In this document: piece after piece, positions 33,901 to 45,900 of the stretch
Layout of the letters: each line of letters opens with the position of its first letter
Numbering within the stretch: position 1 is the stretch's first letter
DNA from: Patiria pectinifera
Taxonomy: Eukaryota; Echinodermata; Asteroidea; Valvatida; Asterinidae
Reading direction: 5' to 3'
DNA: 64,000 nucleotides
Assembly (NCBI GenBank): GCA_029964075.1
Contig: CM057138.1
Location: 6,318,932-6,382,931 of the forward strand
The notes under the pieces: generated by a model
What the model saw: the letters and a program-made list of their open reading frames with translations, nothing else
The model's database searches: none
What the model was told of the DNA's origin: nothing
Program-made: the position numbers and the translations under genes

Positions 33901-36900
33901 TAAAAAATATGTCACATGGAGGTTTCTGCCTGGAATGACATCACACTTTTGCTCATGAATATGGAAATTTGCATCAGCATAAAAACATAAAAGCACCAAA
34001 ATACCCTTGAATATAGCAAAAACTAAAATTTTAAATAATGTTAAATGGGACAAAGGTACATTTTCAAGGATTGCATCACAAAATTACATTTAATACACGG
34101 CCCTTGAATTTAAAAGAGATTTTAACTGTAAATGGCTATAAGCAAAGTTTTGCAAAAACTCATCGGATATTTCATCAGTTCAATAAGACTCACAGCCAAG
34201 GCTTGCTGTGTTAATTGTTGGAACTCAGTAAGTTGGTCCAGAAATTGCCAACGCCGACCAAATTTGTTTACCGTCAATTTTTCTCTAAATAAGAGAGTTT
34301 TGTGGCACCTGCAGTTGAGGGTTGGTAGCTATGGAGGGTACCAATTCTGAAACGGTCTTTGGGTTTGCATTTCTGTGGAATTCGGATGAAATAAGACCCG
34401 AAATTAGCTCTCTATTTTGCAAAGGAGTGGAGTGATCATTTTTCAAAATGGCGAATTTTTCAAAATGGAAAATCAGGACTTGTTTTAGGGGAGATGATCT
34501 TTAGAGAATGTTTTTTTCTCCAATATTTGGTTAACCTACAAAAAGGAACAGAAAATGAAAAAAGGGTAATCAAGCTTAAATTATATGTATGTCTTGAACA
34601 CCTATAGACGGGTGTTGTGAGCATTGTTTTCCAATTTGTTTTGGAAGTAGGGTATCTATATTTACTGGGCTGAATATAGCAATCTCCTGCTATGCATGCA
34701 TTTCCGGCATAATGATTGAGGACGCACCATCGACTAGTGATAATCGAGAAGTTGTTTTCAACATTGTGGAGTGCTTTGAAGTATCTACCTATACATGGCA
34801 GTAGTCCCATAGAACCTGGAGGTAGGAAAACCTACCGTCCGTGGTGTGCTTTACTATACACTTTAGACCTACGATTACACACATGCACACACCATTAACA
34901 ATGAATTGTTATTTTACCTTTAAAGAGATCCTGTTTATTTCTATCGATTATTCTTGAAGGAACTTCCCGGGAATTGGGTTGAATGGGATAATTCAGTAGT
35001 TGTCCTCGCCCAGAGTTCCTCCCAGCAGGGCGCCGGTACTGCGCCCATCTTGAGATAACTCAGCGATCGATAAACAGCTCCACCAATTCCTAGCCCCTCA
35101 AAGCTTCAGGATGATAAGTGGTTTTAAAGAGCCAATCTCGAGGTTTTTTCTTGCGTTAATTTTTTTTCAGGATGATGTGTTCTCTTCTCTTGCTAAGTTA
35201 GTAGTTTTTACATGCTTCGTAGTTTACCTCAAACCGATATCATTAGTGGATTAGGAAAGCGTTGCTGTAAACGAATAAAAAGGCCAAAGTCAATGAATGA
35301 ACATTTGCGATATTGACTGATGCCATAAATTAGTGAACTCCTTTCAAATTTGGGATTTGTTTTTCTATTAAACAATACAAACAATTATTACCGTAACATT
35401 GTCAATCGGAGGGGTGTTAAAGTTAACAACCAACGGATAACGTATCACTAACCTATAATGTAACAAATATAGACCGACACTGTATCAATAACCGATAACT
35501 TAACCAAAATTGACCGATAGTGTTGTAAAAAATAATGTGCTACACTATCAGTCAATTTTGTTACATTATCGGTCCTAACCGATAATGTAACAAAATTTGA
35601 CTGATAATGTAGTAACATAGTACATTATCAGTAAAATATTGTTACATTATCGATTAGTGACACAGTGTCGGTCAATTCTTGTTACATTCTCGGTTGGTGA
35701 TACGTTATTCATTGGTTATTACATTATCAGTTGTAACAGGGGGAATCCGCCCATACATGCTAATTGCCTTTTTTTTACCAAGATCCAATTGTAGTATAGG
35801 AACCGCAAATTCGTAGTATATTACATCATGAGATCCACGCTGAGCCCTCTTAATTAAGGAATTAGAGCAAATGTGCGAGGAGGTATACCATTTGGAACGC
35901 CATCATAAAGTAAAAAAAGAACTATTCTTTCCTATATTATTTACTCCAGTTTGATGACAACGGTTGAACAAAATGGATGCACAATGTTGCAGTTTTGTAG
36001 ACGAGTAAATGTCCATGAATGCGAGTACGAGTACATTGTCGTGAGAACGTGTAGCATATAAGGCAGTTGTTTTCCAATGAATGCAAGTACGAAAATGAGT
36101 ACATATCCACGAACACGAATACGAGTTCTTTCCACAACGAACACATTTTGTAGACATGTTTTCAAGGGCTTTTTTGCTGTAGACAATAGCATCTCACTTT
36201 AAAATTGGTTCTTTTTTCTGCGTGTACCTCTTTAAGAAATTTAAGATTCTAGCTGGAGACGAGTACTTTGTCATGAACACGAGTGTGTGTAGGCCTATGC
36301 GAGTACTTTGCCATGAGAGAGAGTACGACTGCAACCACGACCACGAAAATAATGTAGCGGGTACGAGTAGTACAACACTGCAGTTCCCTTTTGACAGGTT
36401 TAAATGATTGAATCACCTGTCATATCAGTGTTTGAAACCACAGGTTGGACTTTAGAACGTAATTTTGTGTGCTCTTAATACCTTTGAAAATAATTGGTGT
36501 TGTTTAAAAAAAATTTCGAATTTGAGTTCGTCAAGACTGTTGACGATTTGGCAAGAAATGAGACATGTTTTTGTATGAGCAACATCTGTACAAACAAGTT
36601 ATTCCTACTTCTATTTAAAGGACTTTGTTTTGGGCAAGCAAATCAGACAAATATTTCAAACCATTCAAGAAGAACTGTCCGTGCTATTTTTGACTTTCAC
36701 CCAAAATATAGATTTCTCATTTAAATGTATATAAAGTAAGAGAACAAAAACCAGACGTACAGCCTTAATACAGATATGTCTTTGTGTTAAGTGTCGGGTT
36801 GATGTTCGCTATCTTCGACCAATGCTAGTCTAGGGGTTGAGTCGAATCTCCGCTTGTTGACTACAGTTGAAGGTCGCTTTGGAACGCCAACGCCCGTGCG

Positions 36901-39900
36901 TTGTCGTTCATTTTACCGGTGCGACACGTGGCCGCACGCGGCCATGTGCCCGCTTCTCGTATGCATTGCAATAACAGATAGTGACGCGCCTCTGATTGCA
37001 GCCCGACATTTCAATATAAATCATGTGACAACAACGCACGCCTTTAAGCATTAAACCTAATGTGGCATTTTATTTGTTTGCTGTTTGAGGCAATCAGGCT
37101 GAAAATGGCCCAACACATCCATCAAATGAATCGATTTTATGAAGCAGTGAGGCGTTGTCTTCATTGTTTTATGTAATGAAGCGTTTAACTATCGATAATT
37201 GCTCTCGCCAGCATGATACCATTGTCACCATTGGCTGCCTGTTACTTTGAATGGTTACTTTACTTTAAATCCATAATTTTTAATACTTCTTTCTTTCTTT
37301 TCTGACCTTAGATAAGTAAAAGTGTGAGGTGTAATGGTTGTGGTGATACCATAGCTGATCGTTACTTGCTTCGTGTTGGCGGAGCGTTAAGCTGGCATAT
37401 GAAGTGCCTAAGCTGTACTGCATGTCGCACCAAGTTAGACACACAAGTGACGTGCTACTGTCGGGACTCCAAGGTCTACTGTAAACACTGCTATTCCAGG
37501 TATGTACAAATCAAATCCATTCAAATCAACTGATCCTATCCCGATTTGTATTCTCAAAGACTGCCCCATGTCATATAGATTCTTAAATATGAAAAGAAAT
37601 ATATTAGTGACCTACCGAATATACAACACCCAGAATATTCTTCTTTCTAAGAAGATGAGGTGAAGTAATTGACATATCCAGGAGAACTATGTTATTATAC
37701 CTTTTCTCAGAAAAAAGTTCGCAAATGCGTACTAAACAGTTTCGTCTTTGCGAGGAGGGAACACTGCGCATTCCATGTACAGAAATAGTGAATAACATCT
37801 TTTGAAAACAAAAGTGTCACGAAGTCACGATAAAACACAATTTAGCAACTTGTTCATCATGCTTGACCTCAGACCATTTTTATTTCGGTCATCGTTTTCA
37901 CTGTTTGCAACGTCCTTGATAATGTTCACACCATTTCTCACTCCAAATTCAAATTCTGCCTCAATTTACATTTGTACAGAGCTAACTTTATAAATATCTG
38001 GTCAAGTCGGTATATCGGTGCGATTTTGATTGTGAATTTTACCTTTTTCGAGCCTTACAAACTTATTTTATTTGACAAAATAATTTCGAGTTATTTGCGG
38101 CCCGATAATAATTCAATTCCAGCAAGGTAGACTGGTTCCCGCTTCCCTGTAAGAATAGATAATTGGGTGACAGGGAACAAGTCTACTCAAAGGGCAGATC
38201 TGTTTGTGCGCAAAGGTAATCAAACTGAAACCATTTTTTTAAAAGAAAAAATCCATTAAAATATATGCCACTCAAAGATCGAAATTTGTTAGAAGAAAAA
38301 AATCGAACTTGTTGCGGAGTACGGACTATACATCATTAAGGCCAAAAAAAAAAGTCTCCTGTTTCTGGTATGCGCGCGCGTCGCCGTAGCCATGCGCGTC
38401 GGCAAAATGAAAAAGTTTTTTTTTCAATGAAAGATGATGTCTCAAATCCGCCAAACTCACTGGTTTGACTGGAATTCTGCTACTGCTGCGCAATTTCAAC
38501 GTGTTTTTAGATGGGGTTATGATCGAGAATAAGCTTTATGTGGCCTCTCTGGACTCCCATATATTTGCACTAAGTTTAGTCGGGCACAATTTGCAGTCAT
38601 CAGCCGACATTTGAAGCAAATTTGAAGCAAAAAAGTCGGGTAAAAAAAAAAAGCCGCGTCACCGCACCACTTTTTTGGACAAGCTCCATACCAGAAACCG
38701 GAGACTTTTTTTTTTGGCCTAATCGTTCCCATTTGCTGAGAGTCCGTCAAGGTTACGGTATTAAACCTGTCAGTTATTAACCTGGCCCCTCATTCATGAT
38801 AACAAAATTTTGCTTTCGCCTTTGCATTCATGTTTAATTCAAAGATAATACACAACATTTGCTTTTGATGTAATATTCAGAAATGGACGGATTGGGGGGT
38901 TAGTGTTTAATCTATGTTTAACTGACCCGTTTAAAGTTTCGTGTTCATGGATGCTGGAAAAAAACAAGAAAAACATGGGTTTTTTGTAAGTCTGGTTCCC
39001 TGACCCTCCTTTAGACAAAACGGAGCAATTTATAGAAGTCAGGAATTTGTCAGGTCTGGGAACCAGACTAGATGGTTTGCACCCGTTCACGGATGTGCAA
39101 CCGATTGCTAACAAAATGTGGACTAACTATAAATTTTTGGTGAATTGGAGACAGTTTTTAAAAAAAAAAACAATCTTTCTTCAACGATGGTTCGCCAAAT
39201 ATCTTTGGAAATTATGTTAATCACTTACAGTCAAGTAAGGTATTTCATAGTACACTGTAATTTGGTTGGTGTTTTTTGTTCGTTGATGTTTGCAAATGTT
39301 GTACACTGCCCTTAAGAGCTTAATTCTCAAAAGTTTGTAGTTGTATAAGTTGGGGGAATTTTTTTCAGACTTTTCCCAGAAGTGAAATCAGACCCTTTGA
39401 ATCTGAGAGAAAGACATTATCAGTATAGAAAACTGCATCTTTCAGACATTTCATCCAATTTCAGAACTTTTGTTTATAAAAGTTGACAAATTCGTCCATA
39501 TGAAACAAATATTTCAGTTGAGTAACAAAATATATCTCTAAGATTAAGACCGAGGCTAAAGCCATGCAATAAAAAATGGTCGTAACCAAAAGCTTAGGCA
39601 ATAACCACGCGTACTGTACCACCCGAGCCCGGACGAGTCGACCATCGATCAAATCGACTCGAACTACCTCGACCAATGACACAACTCGACCGTTGCGACA
39701 GGCGTCATGACAGCCGTCTGCACCCGTCAAAACGCACCCCTGTCATCCGCCTCCTCGCACGGTAGGCTAGGCGGTTGCTGCTCCGGCGGCCGAGGTCAGC
39801 CACGCGCGCCAAGCTGAGCTGATACGTGGCCGGCAAGCTGCGCCGGTTACAGGGTCGATTAACACAGAGACGCGGTAACCAAAAGGTGAAACGAAAACTA

Positions 39901-42900
39901 AAGTCGCGACGTAGTTAAAGTAGTGGACACCATTTGCAAAAAAATGTGGGTTTTTTTCGACACAAGGAACATCAATACAATAAATCTATAATAAAGCAGG
40001 TTAACCTATCGAAAATTTAAGCTTAGCACAGTGTATATCATACTTTTGTTTTTAGAAAACTATGAAAATGCATTTTCATAATTTTGTTTAGCCCAAAACA
40101 AGGTTTACGTTAAAAGCCCTCCCTTCCAAAATGTTCATTGAGACGTTTTGACTTGCGGCCTAGTGGTATGATCCCAGTTTGTCACTCGGAAACAAATCTC
40201 ATTCACGGATGTGTATAACCGATTGAAAACTAAACTGAAGTCGGTCAGTTTGAAGAAATATTTTGGGGAAAATGCCGGGTGTTTTTCTCGCGATGGTTTG
40301 GTACTTACCATTCCAAGGTTATTACTCTTTTCTTGAAAATGACAGCATATTAGGCAGAAGAATTTCACAGAATGCTTGATTTTACAATCGAGTAGGACAT
40401 TTCATTATATTTCGCCAGTTTCATTTTTAAATGTTTGCAAATGTTGCCATTTACCTTTTAATACCATTCATACATGGACGGAAAACCGCGCGATCTAATG
40501 TAAATTTTATGCAAATTATTGAAAGTTTACAGGGCAATGTCATGACCCAGAGCCATAACGTCCCATGCGTTGATTTTGTCAGAATGCCAAATCAGTATCA
40601 AGCAGTATTTTGGAAATTTCGTTCCGATATCTAGCGGCTCATAGCAAAGCAGGACATTCTCATTTCATTAATCAGTATCAAACAGTATTGTGGAAATATC
40701 GTTCCGATTTCTAGCAGCTCATTGCAAGCATGGACATTCTAATTTCGTTACCTGCTTTGAATCCCGTTAGAGCATCACGCACTGTAAATCGGCCTGTTCT
40801 CTTTGTTGGGGAGAAAATACAAATAATGATAATGTCGATCTGCAAATGGCAAATTTGTATTTACATTCTTTGAAAGATAATAATGGTGACAACACTCAAC
40901 AAAATTAGATTGAGGTAAATGGGGGAAATGGATTATTTTACCGATTTCATCGAAATACTTAATATTTATGAAGGTTTATTTTTCTTGGGCCCCGTAATGT
41001 GAATGTCAAAGGCTGAAGGGGCAGGTCCCCCTACTTTGTGCTTGAGTACTAACCCACCCCACCCCTCAAAACGCAATCAAAACGCGTGTCTTGGCAGACA
41101 CGTTTCTCTTCGGTGGATATTTTAATGCTAAAAAAAATCAGTGCTCTCCTGCCTTTCAAGAAAATGTATTTCCTGAACATTGTTCGCCCATTTTGAACGT
41201 CTCTCAAAAGAATATTGCCTTCTCTTTAAACATTTGGAGAAATCTTGAGCTGTAAGAAATTCAAGACAGAAAGATTTGGCAGTTGCAACAAACTGCAAGT
41301 AATTATTAAGAGCAAACTCTGTTGGAACCCCCCCCCCCCTCTCCCCCACCTCTCCCTTCCGCCCCGCCCGACTGGCATTTTTTATCTTGACCAGTTATGC
41401 CTGTGTTCATTAGTGCCTATTATCTTTGCACTGTTATTCACGAATGATCAGTCACACAAAATGCATGCAACGGGCCATTTTTTTGCAGGAATCCCCCGTT
41501 GCTTCCCAGCCATAGGCCTTGACAGTATTGAACGTTTACCTATTCAGCCAAAAAAACAGCCATTTGTGTTATGGCAAACACGTTGCCCATGAACAATACC
41601 TTATTAAAGCACATTCATTATAAGTTATGTCGGGGTTTTATTATTCGAGACCAGTGTTGGATTGCAGCTTGTTGCTATATTATTTTTTTGTTAACTTGTT
41701 CTCCTATTTGTCCAAGTCTAGATTCTAGATTCTTTTTTAGTTTATTCACTCTTTAATGAGACATGGGGGGGAACGCCCACGTTTAATTATGAAACATTTA
41801 CTCTACATAATTATAATTATTTGCGGCAAATAATTCAGGCGAATCTTTTTGAGCGTTAATGAAAACCAGTCAGAATGGCGGGTTTTTTTTCAGAGCGTTG
41901 AGAGGTTCAAAATAAAACAGAAATGTAGCTGTTTCGTTGAAATTGAACTAAGGCCCGGTTCATACTTCACGCGAATGCGAAGCGAATTTGACGTCATGAA
42001 ACATTCGCTCCGAAATTCGCCCGAGTTGAAATATGTTCAACTTTTACGAATTCGCAGCGCATATACTTGCTATCACGCCACAAATTCGCGTTCGCTTTCG
42101 CTTTCGCATCGAGTATGACCCGGGCTTAAGGTTACCAATTGAAAATTCTTTGGAGACAAATATTATGTAATGAGTTGAAAAGCTGAGAATTTATCTGCAA
42201 CTTTGAATTTTTCTGTATTGGATCACTAAAACCTCTGCAATAAATACGATGGAATATCCTGAATTGAAGAAAGTCCACCGATTGTCCTGAAGGTCTGAGA
42301 TTTACGGCTTCTTCACATCAGAGCCCGGAAACCCGGCTTTCTTGCAATTGCAAGGGTGGAACTGAGTTCATGATTTCCAGCGTGAGTTGTTAAGACTTTG
42401 ACCCGGACAGTGCCCGGCATAATGTCCAATACGATTCCAGCTTTAAGATGTAGTGTCCCTGGTCTTCAAGAAATTTGACTTTATTCTCCTGACGAATTCT
42501 CTACTTGAATGTTTTATTCTGGTCCGATTCTTCTGTTTAAGTCTGTTTAACAGACTCTCAAATTGTGTTCTTGGGAGGCAAAACTTTCGTCAATCTTATT
42601 GAGGTTGTCGAAATAGCTGTTATATGTTTTCGTTGTCAGACACACATTTCAGTTAATTTTGTCATCTTAAAGTAAGCATCCTCATTGATTGTGCTTCAGT
42701 ACGTAAATCTATCAAGGATGTCCAACACTATTGCAACAATCATATATAGTGTTCCTATAAGATTTACCTTGTAGGCTGATGAACTGCAAAATTGCACAGC
42801 GGGCATGTAACATGATGACCTTATTTTTTACGTGTTGGACCACCAAGCAAAATCATTGACTTCCCATACGCTTTGAAAAAGAGTATGTGTTCAATTTGGC

Positions 42901-45900
42901 TCTTCGCACTTTGATTTGAATTAACAGAAACATGCATGGAACTACTCGACTTTAAAGCGTTTGTTGGTCTATGCATCATGGTACCTCCACCTTTATCCTT
43001 CGAAAGTCGATTTCTTCTTATTGTGACTCAATTCAATTCCTCATCATTGTCAAAAGTTGTATTTTTAATAGGGTGTGATCAATTTCTTTCAGAACTTTCA
43101 GCACAAAGTGTGCTGGGTGTGAGCGCACCATTCACGCTAGTGATTGGGTCAGAAGGGCTAAGAACCACGTGTATCACTTGGCGTGTTTCGCCTGCGATGA
43201 CTGCAAACGACAGCTCTCTACGGGGGAAGAGTTCGCGATGTTGGACAGCAAGGTCCTGTGCAAAGTGCACTACTTGGATATGATCGAAGGAAGTTTTCAG
43301 GAAGCTGACGGTAAAAATGGTAATTGAATTCTCTTCTTATCATGGTGTTACAACAGTATCCAAAATTCATCAGGAGGATTAAACACGATTTGTGCATAAA
43401 AAGGCGCACAGGATACAAACATTCAATATTTGGCTTTGCCCTTCACCGACGTATTTTACAAACACTGTATAATCTGACGCAAAGTCCATCTTATGATTGG
43501 TTTTTGGGGTACCCGCTGCTATATCAGATTTGAACCGGCCAGCTGAGCCCGGCTAGCTAGGTTGTCTATAGTGGTATAAGACGTCTGCACTATAGTGAGC
43601 AGGAGCAGTGGCATAAATCTGTGCCGGAGAATGGGGGGGGGATGACCAAAATCTAAAAATTGCCCGGCCGTGGAAATTCAAAAAGGGGCGGGGGCGGGCC
43701 TGGGGCTGGACACCACATATTACACTAGGGGCGCTCTTCAGGATATAGATGTACATCAATATGTATACTCGCACTTACATCAAAACGGTGTATTTTAAAA
43801 GCTTTTGTACTTAGTTTCTCCACATCTCAATGATATTGAATACATTTTGGTTGTTGAGATGTTCGAAAAATACCTCGAAATCCGCATTCTTTTTTATCTC
43901 ATCACGAAAAAGTGTGCGGGGATGATTCAGTAGCCCATCCCCCGGTCAAAAAGTGGGGGGATATATACCCCCCACACTAAACCCCGGGATTTACGCCCCT
44001 GAGCAGGATGCTCGGGTCCCGCCCAAGTAGTTTGCGATTTTTATCTCACAATCACTCGGGACAACACCGATGAGGATACAATGTTTCTAAAATACTTCGG
44101 TTAACGGCAAAACCCAATGTTGATTTTACTTCAACCGCCGACGCAAATTCCATTTTATGGATACATACATGTTGTAATGGTAGTTTGTTGGTGCAAAACA
44201 GATTCATCCGCTTATTCGGGGACGGTATACTGAATATCCGATGGTCATTTTGGGGACCGCAACTTGAATGCATGTCACTGGAACAAACATAAAACTCAAC
44301 ACAATTAAAGCCTCATTACGATACCTGTTTTCGCAAGCTGCATCATTTTTGTGCAGCACTAACAAGGCTGTCGTTATCTAATTTGGGATCCGCGATGACA
44401 GTCAGTTCATTAATGAAAGTATTTGGAATGTCCAAAAGATTTCAAACAATGGCGTTGATTAGCCAGACGCTGCACGGTAATATTGTTTGTGCGCGATGGT
44501 CGCTTACATGTATTTGGTTCATTTATCATGCAAATTGGGGGTAACTTCATTATCTCCAGGATAACTTGGTTGTTCCTCAATCAAGTGCCGTGCATTTTCG
44601 AAGTGTGGAACTCATGTGAAATATTCTTGGGGATTTATTTCGAATGTGCCAAATAAAGCGGAACAAGCAAAGCTTGAAAAATGGAGAATTACACTATGAG
44701 TCAAAAAGCAAGTAAGCTAATTAGAACACAATATTATAAAACAAAGTGCCACTGATCATTTACCATGGACGTTTTCCCACCTCGATGAATGGACGAGAAC
44801 TTGCAAAGGGAAACATACGAAAATCTCAATTAATATTTCAGAAAAAAATATAGTTCCTCACATTAAAAAAACAATATCTGACAGTAAATAATGTTTCAGT
44901 CTGGATTCAAATGATTGTATTTGAATGCTTGCGTGTAATCTGTAATTCTCACTAAGCTCAACTTCCAATGGCATTCCACGGACAGCTATAAAAATGGGTT
45001 AGTTTATTGATCAATTTGAGTAACTCTTTCTTTGAGATGAGTGAAAGCACATGCTCTTTTAAGACATACTTCATTAATGTTTCAAATTTGATTGCTTTTT
45101 AGGAAAAAAATCATTAATTCGGGTCACTTTCTTTGTGACCCACCCTGTATGTGCTCTCTTTGAATGCAGTACATTAGCAGTATGTCACGCAGACGCGACT
45201 AGCAGCACACTTTATGAATTTGATTGACAAAATGCTGTGCGGAGATTATTACATATATTCAGGGATCAGTTTCTTTTCATCACTCAAGTATTGCGTTTGT
45301 CAGAAAAAAACCAGGCCTGTTCTAAACGCCGTGCTGTCGGCGTACCGAATTCAAAAAGTCGAATTAATTGGCACTTCGTTTGGAATAGGTCTAACGGAGG
45401 TTCCAGATATACCCTGTAATTAATAATGTTGCTGTCCCATTCGACACTTCGAGGTACACCATATGGTTTTAGTGCTAGCTTCCATTCAATGCCGAAGCTT
45501 TCAGCCAAGGTCTGCAATAATTACAGATAGCTCTGACTCAACGGGACAAAAGACTTACCGGTTCCGTTCAAATTTAGAATTAATCAACACGATAAATACA
45601 AGTAACGTCTTGAGGCCATTTGCAGAAGGTTTGATGGGTTATGTATCGAGTTTTTGGATCCAATTTGGGAATAAAAAAATAATTAATTAACTGAAAAGGC
45701 TCAGACAGGAAAATAACTTGTATTCATTTTGAAATCGGGAAATATTTGGCTATATAACGAAAGACCCTTTTCGCTGCAAAAGGACAATTATTTAAAAACA
45801 ATTCAAGGAACAATAAATGTAGGCCTTAATGGCTAGTTTGCTTTTTGGCAGGTTGGTGGGCTGGCTAGCTTTTTGGCTGGTTTGCTTTTTGGCTGGGTGG

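Noticed and set aside
35411..35742. CRISPR-like spaced repeats
   Set aside because: Eukaryotic context, units vary and invert, and spacers are not unique sequences of constant length.
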